From contig CAZOHN010000008.1 of the NCBI GenBank assembly GCA_964579325.1, positions 1 to 43,174 of the forward strand: 43,174 nucleotides of DNA, written 5' to 3'. Below are positions 8,058-14,519 of this stretch, piece by piece. The position numbers and the translations under genes are program-made. How positions within the stretch are numbered: the first letter of the stretch is position 1; every line of letters starts with the position of its first letter. The notes below the pieces were generated by a model, which saw only the letters and a program-made list of their open reading frames with translations, was not told the origin of the DNA and did no database searches. The stretch is from CAZOHN01 sp964579325. GTDB lineage: Bacteria; Pseudomonadota; Alphaproteobacteria; Rhodobacterales; Rhodobacteraceae.

Positions 8058-8834
8058 TCAGGCGGCGGAGGCGCTGAGGAACTGCCGCAGCCGGTCTGTC
8101 TTGGGCGCGCCGAACAGGCTGTCGGGCGGGCCTTCCTCTTCGACGCGTCCCAAATGCAGGAACACGACGTGGTTCGACACGTCGGCGGCAAGCCGCATGT
8201 CGTGGGTGACAAGGATCATTGTCCTGTGTTCGGCGGCGAGATCCTTGATGACCTTCACCACTTCCTGCTGCAACTCGGGATCGAGTGCCGAGGTAGGCTC
8301 GTCGAACAGAAGCGCCCGCGGCTCCATGCAGAGCGCGCGGGCGATGGCGGCGCGCTGTTGCTGGCCGCCGGAGAGCTGCGCGGGAAAGGCATCGCATTTC
8401 TCTCCGATACCCACCTTGTCGAGAAGGACCCGCGCCCGTGCCTCGACCTCAGCGGGAGGCTGCTTTAGCACCGTCACCGGTGCCTCCATGACGTTCTGGA
8501 GAATGGTCAGATGAGCCCAGAGATTGAACTGCTGGAAGACCATCGACAGGTTCGTGCGGATCCGAAGCACCTGCGCCCGATCGGCCGGTTGGCGTGACTG
8601 GCCGGACCCCTTCCAGATCACCGGTTCGCCCTCGAACAGGATCTCGCCCTGCTGGCTGTCCTCAAGGAGATTGCAGCATCGCAGGAGCGTCGACTTGCCC
8701 GACCCCGACGACCCGATCAGCGAAACGACCTGACCGCGCTCGGCCCGGATATCGACGCCCTTCAGCACGTCGAGCGAGCCGTAGCTCTTGTGGAGGTCGC
8801 GGATTTCGATGATCGGCGCGGCAGCGTCTGTCAA
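8058..8834 (-). CDS. Amino-acid ABC transporter ATP-binding protein, HisP/GlnQ type
   Basis: The 258-residue ATPase has Walker A GSSGSGKST (residues 41-49), signature LSGGQQQR, Walker B ALLFDEPTSALD and the switch His in LVTHDM. It also has the HisP-type insertion after the Walker A region (GEPVIWKGSGQSRQ). I place the start at TTG 8834 (MTDAAAPIIEIRDLHKSYG), which gives the usual family length. The frame stays open upstream without an ATG, and the ribosome site is weak, so the exact start is uncertain. It is the first gene of the transporter/ligase operon, 32 bases ahead of the binding-protein gene. Confidence 0.88.
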   Translation of the reverse strand: MTDAAAPIIEIRDLHKSYGSLDVLKGVDIRAERGQVVSLIGSSGSGKSTLLRCCNLLEDSQQGEILFEGEPVIWKGSGQSRQPADRAQVLRIRTNLSMVFQQFNLWAHLTILQNVMEAPVTVLKQPPAEVEARARVLLDKVGIGEKCDAFPAQLSGGQQQRAAIARALCMEPRALLFDEPTSALDPELQQEVVKVIKDLAAEHRTMILVTHDMRLAADVSNHVVFLHLGRVEEEGPPDSLFGAPKTDRLRQFLSASAA

Positions 8835-8909
8835 TTGGTCACGGATTGCAGTTTCCCCGGCGAGAAGTAGGGCGGAAGAAACGCCCGATTGCAACGGGGA
8901 AGTGACAGT

Positions 8910-8922
8910 TTCCGCAGCGGAA
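8910..8922. promoter_or_regulatory. Palindrome upstream of the transporter operon, possible operator
   Basis: TTCCGCAGCGGAA is a perfect 13-base palindrome about 75 bases upstream of the ATPase start, in the only gap that could hold the operon promoter. An 8-base inverted repeat (AACGCCCG at about 8880 and CGGGCGTT at about 8933) flanks it. The protein that would bind is unknown. Confidence 0.35.
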
Positions 8923-8940
8923 TGCCTGCGAAACGGGCGT

Positions 8941-9705
8941 TCAGGCGGGCGAATGGTCGGGTGGGGGCGGTGTCGCGACCGCAAGGTAGTCCTCGGCCGG
9001 AATGCGGATGTGGCCCTTGATCCCGAGGGTTTCCCGGTGCGGCTTCGGCAGCCTGTCGAGACCCTCGGCGATCGCCTCGATCAGCAAGTCGGCATCGGAG
9101 CCTGGCGCCGCGATGAGCGGGAGTCCGGGGGCGGGATCGGTGTGCCCGATCACCTTGAGCGCGGTAGCAACCTCGGGCTCCCAGCGCTCAATTGCGCGCC
9201 ACGTCGTCGCGTCTATAGCGGCGACGTCGGCCTTGCCTTCCGCTACAGCCCGCGCGCTCGCCCGGTGTCCTCCGGTCTCGACGGCCGGCAGGAGGGCCAA
9301 TCCGCGGGCGGCGGCCCAGATCTGCGGGGCGGCCCAGCCGGAGTGGGACTCAGGCTGGTTGTAGGCCAGCCGCGCGCCAGAGAGGTCGTGCGGGTCGACG
9401 CGCGCATCGTTTGCCCGCACCACGAGTTGGCTCACGTAGTACCCCGGCGCAGCCTCGGGAAAACCGAAGTCGAAAGTCGCCAAAAGTGTCACGCGCCCGT
9501 GCAGGCGTGTCCGGTAGGGCAGGCCGCAGGTCTGGCCGAGCACAAGGTCGGGATGTTCCCAGCCCTCCCACATGCCGATCTCCCGGTCGAGCCGGTCCGG
9601 CGCTGCCACGCCCCGCGCGCGCAAGGCGTCGCGCACCCCTGCCCAAAGCGCGTCATGTGCCTCGGCTGTCTCGGCACGGTCGTACATCGGCAGGCAGGCT
9701 ATCAC
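8941..9705 (-). CDS. PhnD-like substrate-binding-fold protein without signal peptide
   Basis: The 254-residue protein resembles the phosphate/phosphite/phosphonate-binding PhnD family (PF12974): an N-terminal MIACLPMYDRAE strand, the LGQTCGLPY segment, ARLAYNQPESHSGW and a C-terminal IDATTWRAIERW region that matches hinge and ligand parts. It has no signal peptide or lipobox at the GTG start, so it is probably cytoplasmic, which is unusual for a binding protein. The start overlaps the stop of the TerB-like gene as GTGA (9702-9705). No permease or ATPase gene of the Phn type is nearby. It may be a ligand-binding regulator-like protein; the ligand is unknown. Confidence 0.75.
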   Translation of the reverse strand: MIACLPMYDRAETAEAHDALWAGVRDALRARGVAAPDRLDREIGMWEGWEHPDLVLGQTCGLPYRTRLHGRVTLLATFDFGFPEAAPGYYVSQLVVRANDARVDPHDLSGARLAYNQPESHSGWAAPQIWAAARGLALLPAVETGGHRASARAVAEGKADVAAIDATTWRAIERWEPEVATALKVIGHTDPAPGLPLIAAPGSDADLLIEAIAEGLDRLPKPHRETLGIKGHIRIPAEDYLAVATPPPPDHSPA

Positions 9706-10139
9706 TGTCCTCGGGCCTCCACCCGCTGACGGGCCAACGCGCTGTCGCGGTCGCTAATGCCAAGGAGGCTGGCGACGAGACGCATCAGCGTCGTCTCCTC
9801 GGCGTCGCGCACGCCGTCGGCCAGCACGACTGACCAGAGCGCCTCGATGACGCCCTCACGCTCCTCGTAGGGCACCGCGTCCTTGATGGAGCGGGTGAAG
9901 CGCACCGTGTCCGGCGCCTCGGCTTCCAGCGTTTCGGCCTGCGCCCGCAGCCGCACCGCCTCGAATGGGGTCAACCCGTAGCGCGCGGCAAGGAGGCGGT
10001 CGATCCGCTGCGCCTCCTCGTCGGCGAAATGGCCATCCGCCTTCGCCACGCGCACAAGAAGAGCGGCAAGCGCGAGATGCTGGTCGGGCTCGGGCAGCGG
10101 CACGGGCTGGGCCAAGCGGCGGAGGAGGGCTTCGAACAT
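9702..10139 (-). CDS. TerB-like (tellurite resistance/COG4103 type) helical protein
   Basis: The 145-residue helical protein has the TerB pattern of two repeated helical pairs with acidic motifs: ALLVRVAKADGHFADEEAQRID in the first half and ALWSVVLADGVRDAEETTLMRLV in the second. The paired DG...EE motifs are thought to bind metal in TerB proteins. Its stop overlaps the start of the PhnD-like gene by 4 bases, so the two are probably translated together. Small TerB-domain proteins are widespread in Rhodobacterales and there is no sign of a tellurite operon here. A specific role cannot be assigned. Confidence 0.8.
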   Translation of the reverse strand: MFEALLRRLAQPVPLPEPDQHLALAALLVRVAKADGHFADEEAQRIDRLLAARYGLTPFEAVRLRAQAETLEAEAPDTVRFTRSIKDAVPYEEREGVIEALWSVVLADGVRDAEETTLMRLVASLLGISDRDSALARQRVEARGQ

Positions 10140-10179
10140 CGCCCCGATATAGCCGGGTCGCCGCGGGCCGGAAAGAGCC

Positions 10180-10473
10180 TCAGCCCTCCCAGCCCTCCAC
10201 GATCGCGAGATCGCCGTCCGAGACCGGGTCGCGCAGCGCCTTCGCCGCGGCGTACTCGCGGCTGTGATAGCAGGCCACGGCCTCCGAGTAGCTCGGAAAC
10301 TCGATCACCACGGTCCGGCTGCGGAGGTGGCCTTCCATCACTTCCTGTCTGCCACCACGCACGACGAACCGCGCGCCATACATCGCGAAAGCCGCCGCGT
10401 TGGCGGCCTTGTAGGCCTCGTAGGCCGCGGGGTCGCGCACGTCGACATGAGCGACCCAGTATCCCTTCGCCAT
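10180..10473 (-). CDS. DUF1330 family protein
   Basis: The 97-residue protein begins MAKGYWVAHVDVRDPAAYEAY and ends SDGDLAIVEGWEG, which is the full DUF1330 domain (a dimeric alpha+beta barrel fold). Conserved features include RGGRQEVMEG and the RTVVIEFPSYSEAVACYHS strand-helix. It is probably a small cytoplasmic dimer. The biochemical function of the family is unclear. It lies between the PPK2 and TerB-like genes with 30- to 40-base gaps, so it may be part of the same transcript. Confidence 0.85.
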   Translation of the reverse strand: MAKGYWVAHVDVRDPAAYEAYKAANAAAFAMYGARFVVRGGRQEVMEGHLRSRTVVIEFPSYSEAVACYHSREYAAAKALRDPVSDGDLAIVEGWEG

Positions 10474-10503
10474 CTTTCCCTCCCCAATCGGGCGGAAAGG
10501 GTT

Positions 10504-11415
10504 TCAGTATTTCTCCGGCACGTAAAGCTCCGATGGCAGGGTACGCCGCTCGTAGTCGGGGTTGAACACCCGGTCGGGCAGTACGACCTCCTCGTGTGGC
10601 ACGGGGCCGTAGGGAAGCAGGCTCAGGAAGTGGTCGATGCAGTTCAGCCGCGCCCGCTTCTTGTCGTTGCCCTCCACGATGTACCAGGGCGCCTCGGGGA
10701 TGTTGGTGCGGAAGAACATCTCCTCCTTTGCCTTGGTATACTGTTCCCAGCGCACCCGGCTCTGCAGGTCCATCGGCGATAGCTTCCACTGCTTCATCGG
10801 GTCGTGGATGCGCATGAGGAAGCGCATCTGCTGTTCCTCGTCGGTGATCGAGAACCAGTATTTCACCAGCCGGATGCCCGACCGGATCAGCATCCTCTCG
10901 AACTCCGGCACGTCGCGGAAGAACTGCTCGACCTGGTTCTCGTCGGCAAAGCCCATCACCCGCTCGACCCCGGCGCGGTTGTACCAGCTTCGGTCGAACA
11001 GGACGATCTCGCCACCCGCAGGCAGGTGGGGCACGTAGCGCTGGAAGTACCACTGGGTCTGTTCACGTTCGGTTGGTGCGGGCAGGGCGACCACTCGTGC
11101 GACGCGCGGGTTCAAGCGCTGCGTGATCCGCTTGATCGCACCGCCCTTGCCGGCCGAGTCGCGCCCTTCGAAGACCACGACGACCTTCTCCTTGTGGTGT
11201 TGCACCCAGTCCTGGAGCTTGATGAGTTCCGATTGCAGGCGCAGAAGCGCAGGGAAGTACTCCGACCGGGGCATCGCGTCGGGGTGCTTCTCCTTGTAGA
11301 TTTCCGCGATCTTCTGGCTGAGGATCGCGTCCTCAAGTTCCAGCTCGAAGTCTTCGTCGAGCGAATCGGCAAGCTCCGCCTCAAGCCAGTCGCGTGCAGG
11401 GGTGTCCTGTTCCAT
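10504..11415 (-). CDS. ppk2: Polyphosphate kinase 2 (PPK2 class I)
   Basis: The 303-residue cytoplasmic enzyme transfers phosphate between polyphosphate and nucleoside diphosphates. Walker A is FEGRDSAGKGG (residues 82-92), Walker B is LFDRSWYNRAG with Asp141, and the basic lid region follows around VMGFADENQ. The length and one-domain form fit class I enzymes (ADP/GDP phosphorylation). An N-terminal acidic stretch rich in Glu and Asp (residues 12-30) precedes the catalytic fold. The start is well supported by an AAAGGAG ribosome site 7 bases upstream. The gene is divergent from the small exported protein at 11650, with a 234-base shared upstream region. Confidence 0.92.
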   Translation of the reverse strand: MEQDTPARDWLEAELADSLDEDFELELEDAILSQKIAEIYKEKHPDAMPRSEYFPALLRLQSELIKLQDWVQHHKEKVVVVFEGRDSAGKGGAIKRITQRLNPRVARVVALPAPTEREQTQWYFQRYVPHLPAGGEIVLFDRSWYNRAGVERVMGFADENQVEQFFRDVPEFERMLIRSGIRLVKYWFSITDEEQQMRFLMRIHDPMKQWKLSPMDLQSRVRWEQYTKAKEEMFFRTNIPEAPWYIVEGNDKKRARLNCIDHFLSLLPYGPVPHEEVVLPDRVFNPDYERRTLPSELYVPEKY

Positions 11416-11576
11416 GCGCGTCTCCTTTCGTTCGGGCCGTTAGATCACTGCAGCATGACGGTTTCTTTGCGGTAGCACAAAGCGGCTACCCGTATCTGGC
11501 GGGCCTCTGCGAAAAAAGACCGTGAACAAAAGGTGATATCGGGCGAATTGGATGCATTGCCTTAACTTTGCGTCAG

Positions 11577-11594
11577 GAATTCTAACCGAATTCT
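11577..11594. promoter_or_regulatory. Direct repeat GAATTCT with 11-base period upstream of exported-protein gene
   Basis: GAATTCT occurs at 11577-11583 and 11588-11594, about one helical turn apart, in the divergent region between ppk2 and the exported-protein gene. Tandem sites on one DNA face suggest a regulator site, but no protein can be named. Confidence 0.25.
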
Positions 11595-11649
11595 CGACCT
11601 CGGGGACCACATCGGAGCCCGGGGTGGGCGAGGCAAAAAGGACTGTTGG

Positions 11650-12213
11650 ATGACACTGCGCTTTGCACTTCTGATCGCTGCCCTCCTTCCGGCCTGTGCG
11701 GCCACGGCCGCAACCCTCGACCCGCAGGCGGGCCAACCCATCCTCGCGCTCAGTCCCTGCGCGGGGTCGGCCCCGGCCTGCGCGCTCAACCTCGGCCAAT
11801 TGCCGGCGCCAAGGCACATCATGCTTGGCGCGCCTCGTGGTGCGATCGCCATCACCCTGCCGCCAGCCCTGCGCCCCTCCGCCGCTGACACGGGCGTCGC
11901 AACACGGGGCGAGGTATGGAACGCCGCCTGGGACAAGGTGGACCTGCTGCCAATGGCAGGGGCGGGGTCTCTCGCGAAAGAGGCGGAGAAGGCCAGCGTC
12001 TTCAGCGCCGGCCTGGAGACCCTCCCGATCACGCTCCTCGTCGCCGCCCCGGCGGCCGCGATCCCCGTCACAGCCACACCCCAGATGGCGCCCATGCAGC
12101 TTCCTGCGCTCCACGGCCTGTCATCCACGCCGCTCGCCATCGGGCTTGCCATTCTGGCCTTCCTCGCCGGTCGTCGACGCGGCTTGGCCGCCGCGCGTCC
12201 GGTCCTCGGCTGA
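11650..12213 (+). CDS. Small exported protein with C-terminal membrane/sorting-like tail
   Basis: I do not recognise a family for this 187-residue protein. It starts with a signal peptide (MTLRFALLIAALLPACAATAA). The mature part has two Cys residues (SPCAGSAPACALN) that could form a disulfide, and it is rich in Ala and Pro. The end has a hydrophobic helix followed by an arginine cluster (LAIGLAILAFLAGRRRG), preceded by LPALHG. This tripartite end resembles the VPLPA/PEP-CTERM sorting tails common in Rhodobacterales, but the VPLPA motif is not exact. It is convergent with pyrG, 12 bases away. It may be a surface or inner-membrane-anchored protein. Confidence 0.6.
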   Translation: MTLRFALLIAALLPACAATAATLDPQAGQPILALSPCAGSAPACALNLGQLPAPRHIMLGAPRGAIAITLPPALRPSAADTGVATRGEVWNAAWDKVDLLPMAGAGSLAKEAEKASVFSAGLETLPITLLVAAPAAAIPVTATPQMAPMQLPALHGLSSTPLAIGLAILAFLAGRRRGLAAARPVLG

Positions 12214-12225
12214 GGCGCTGCCGGT

Positions 12226-13863
12226 TCAGACCAGCCGCGAGACGTCCTTCGCCGCGCGCACGAAATCCGCAAAAAGCGGATGCGGGGCGAAGGGCTTCGA
12301 CTTCAGCTCCGGATGGAACTGCACCCCGATGAACCAGGGGTGCCCCTTGACCTCGACGATCTCGGGCAGCCGTCCGTCCGGCGACATGCCCGAGAACGTC
12401 AGGCCGCAATCCTCCAGCCGGTCGCGGTATTTGATGTCCACCTCGTAACGGTGGCGGTGCCTCTCCTCGATGGTCGTCGCGCCATAGACCTCGGCCACCT
12501 TCGAGCCCGGGGCGAGGACAGCCGTATAGGCACCCAGCCGCATTGTGCCGCCCTTGTCGTCCTCGACTTTGCGCGCAACGGTGTGGTTGCCCTGCACCCA
12601 TTCCTTGAGGTGGTAGACCACCGGCGTGAAGCGCTTGCGCCCGGCCTCGTGGTCGAACTCCTCCGACCCGGCATCCTTCAATCCGACAAGGTTCCGGCTC
12701 GCCTCGATCACCGCCATCTGCATTCCGAGGCAGATGCCGAGGTAGGGGATGTCCTTCTCGCGCGCGAACTGCGCGGCCTTGATCTTGCCTTCGGTCCCCC
12801 GCTCGCCGAACCCGCCGGGCACGAGGATCGCATGGAAGCCCTCCAGGTAGGGCGCCGGGTCCTCCCGCTCGAAGATCTCGGCGTCGATCCACTCGGCCTT
12901 GACCCGCACCCGGTTGGCCATGCCGCCATGGGTAAGCGCCTCGGCGATGGACTTGTAGGCATCTTCAAGTTGCGTGTACTTGCCGACGATCGCAACACGC
13001 ACCTCGCCTTCGGCATTGGTCAGTCTGTCCATGACGTCGTGCCATCGGTCGAGGTTCGGCTTGGGTGCGGGGCTGATCTGGAAGGCATCGAGTACGGCCT
13101 GGTCGAGCCCTTCGCGATGATAGGCAAGCGGCGCCTCGTAAATCGACTTGAGGTCATAGGCGGCGACAACCGCCTCCTTCCGCACGTTGCAGAAGAGCGC
13201 GATCTTCTCGCGTTCCCGTTCGGGGATCGGATGCTCCGACCGGCACACCAGCACATCCGGCGCGATCCCGATCGACTGGAGTTCCTTGACCGAGTGTTGC
13301 GTCGGCTTGGTCTTTAGCTCGCCGCTCGCCGCCAGATAGGGCAGCAGCGTCAGATGCATGAAGATGCATTGTCCGCGCGGCCTCTGGTGGGCGAACTGAC
13401 GGATCGCCTCGNNNNNNNNNNCGATGTCGCCGACGGTGCCGCCGATCTCGCAGAGCATGAAGTCGACCTCGTCGTCACCGATCTTCAGGAACTCCTTGAT
13501 CTCGTTGGTGACGTGCGGAACCACCTGGATCGTCTTGCCCAGATAGTCGCCGCGCCGCTCCTTCTCGAGCACGTTCATGTAGATACGGCCAGACGAGATG
13601 GAATCGGTCTTGCGCGCGGGAACGCCCGTGAATCGCTCATAGTGGCCCAGGTCGAGGTCGGTTTCTGCACCGTCATCGGTGACGAAGACCTCGCCATGCT
13701 CGAACGGGCTCATCGTGCCGGGATCGACGTTCAGGTAGGGGTCGAGCTTGCGCAGTCGCACCGAAAAGCCGCGCGCCTGCAACAGTGCCCCGAGTGCGGC
13801 CGAGGCAAGGCCCTTGCCAAGCGAGGAAACCACGCCGCCGGTAATGAAGACATAGCGCGCCAT
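12226..13863 (-). CDS. pyrG: CTP synthase (with assembly gap)
   Basis: The enzyme makes CTP from UTP, ATP and glutamine. The N-terminal synthase domain starts MARYVFITGGVVSSLGKG (the P-loop) and continues with LDPYLNVDPGTMSPFEHGEVFV. The C-terminal class I amidotransferase has YLGICLGMQMAVIE (Cys nucleophile), and HPEL near the end supplies the catalytic His and Glu. Start ATG 13863 is chosen because it begins the universally conserved N-terminus. Ten Ns at 13412-13421 interrupt the conserved GTVGDI...EAIRQ segment. The frame continues across the gap, but the family normally has six residues there (EGLPFF), so about 6 bases seem missing. Apart from that it is full length (545 codons as written). 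A structured leader abuts the start codon. Confidence 0.93.
   Translation of the reverse strand: MARYVFITGGVVSSLGKGLASAALGALLQARGFSVRLRKLDPYLNVDPGTMSPFEHGEVFVTDDGAETDLDLGHYERFTGVPARKTDSISSGRIYMNVLEKERRGDYLGKTIQVVPHVTNEIKEFLKIGDDEVDFMLCEIGGTVGDIXXXXEAIRQFAHQRPRGQCIFMHLTLLPYLAASGELKTKPTQHSVKELQSIGIAPDVLVCRSEHPIPEREREKIALFCNVRKEAVVAAYDLKSIYEAPLAYHREGLDQAVLDAFQISPAPKPNLDRWHDVMDRLTNAEGEVRVAIVGKYTQLEDAYKSIAEALTHGGMANRVRVKAEWIDAEIFEREDPAPYLEGFHAILVPGGFGERGTEGKIKAAQFAREKDIPYLGICLGMQMAVIEASRNLVGLKDAGSEEFDHEAGRKRFTPVVYHLKEWVQGNHTVARKVEDDKGGTMRLGAYTAVLAPGSKVAEVYGATTIEERHRHRYEVDIKYRDRLEDCGLTFSGMSPDGRLPEIVEVKGHPWFIGVQFHPELKSKPFAPHPLFADFVRAAKDVSRLV
13412..13421. other. Assembly gap (10 N)
   Basis: The run of 10 Ns lies in pyrG between codons for GDI and EAIRQ. 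Known CTP synthases have EGLPFF here, which would need 16 bases in place of 10, so the N length is probably a placeholder that happens to keep the frame. Confidence 0.95.
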
Positions 13864-13931
13864 TGCAGGGACCCCCGTGACCGTCATTTCGACTGCGGCA
13901 CAGGGCCCATCGGGTCCCCTGCATCACGGGG
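13864..13931 (-). promoter_or_regulatory. pyrG leader with two mutually exclusive hairpins abutting the start codon
   Basis: In the pyrG transcript direction the leader reads CCCCGUGA, then UGCAGGGGACCC, a 31-base spacer, then UCACGGGG and GUCCCUGCA directly before AUG. CCCCGUGA pairs perfectly with UCACGGGG (8 bp). UGCAGGGGACC(C) pairs with the last bases before AUG with one bulge (about 11 bp). The order of arms (1, 2, 1', 2' without linkers) makes the two stems mutually exclusive. Both involve bases around the weak ribosome site. Structure is seen; regulation of translation by CTP is inferred. Confidence 0.5.
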
Positions 13932-13936
13932 TTTGA

Positions 13937-13965
13937 CCTATAGGGGATTCTCCCGTCGGCTGCAA
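13937..13965 (-). promoter_or_regulatory. Predicted pyrG promoter
   Basis: On the minus strand TTGCAG (13965-13960) and TATAGG (13942-13937) are spaced by 17 bases. The expected start window, 6 to 9 bases after the -10 element, is the C-run at 13931-13928. The -10 box matches 4 of 6 consensus bases and the -35 box 3 of 6, so this is a moderate prediction. Confidence 0.4.
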
Positions 13966-14021
13966 TGCGCCGCGAGATGCGGTGGTCAGAATGTCCGTCG
14001 GGTCAACTTGTTGTGCGTTCG

Positions 14022-14363
14022 TCAGTCGACACGGACCGGGGCGTCTGCCGACGTCGGCGGCAGCAGGTCACCCCCGAGGTCCGGAAGTGCGCTGCCCGTC
14101 GCCGCTGGAGCCGGAGCACCCAGTCGATCGACAACCGAGGAGGACGCAGAATTCTGCGCCGCTATGATCGTCAGTGTGATCGAGGTCGCGATGAACGCGA
14201 TCGCAAGCGCCCAGGTCACCTTGCCCAGTGGCGTCGCCGCTGGCCTACCCGTCATCGAGCCTCCCCCCGACAGGAGGGCGCTCCCCTCCGACCGCTGCAG
14301 GAGCACGACGCCGATGAGGGCGAGCGCGAGGATCAGGTGGACGACGAGGATAACGTTTTCCAT
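14022..14363 (-). CDS. secG: Preprotein translocase subunit SecG
   Basis: The 113-residue protein has two transmembrane helices (MENVILVVHLILALALIGVV and VTWALAIAFIATSITLTIIA) separated by the SecG loop LLQRSEGSALLSGGG. It is a small component of the SecYEG channel in the inner membrane. A Pro/Ala-rich C-terminal tail of about 35 residues is common in alphaproteobacterial SecG. ATG 14363 begins the conserved N-terminus; a TTG two codons upstream is possible. It precedes pyrG on the same strand, an order usual in this group, with a 158-base gap holding a candidate pyrG promoter. Confidence 0.9.
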   Translation of the reverse strand: MENVILVVHLILALALIGVVLLQRSEGSALLSGGGSMTGRPAATPLGKVTWALAIAFIATSITLTIIAAQNSASSSVVDRLGAPAPAATGSALPDLGGDLLPPTSADAPVRVD

Positions 14364-14519
14364 GGGCAAGCCGCTTGTTCGGGACCTGCGCTATCTAGGG
14401 CCAATGCACGCCCGCCGCAACCCTTGGTCCTGCACGCGGATACGGCGAGAATGCGGTTTCGCGCCCCGCGTCGGGCGGGTAAGAGGGGCGCGACCGTACC
14501 GGCAGGAGTGAGGGCTGAC

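Noticed and set aside
13864..13931. A simultaneous H-type pseudoknot in the pyrG leader
   Set aside because: The two stems have no linking bases on either side, so both cannot form at once; they are treated as alternatives.
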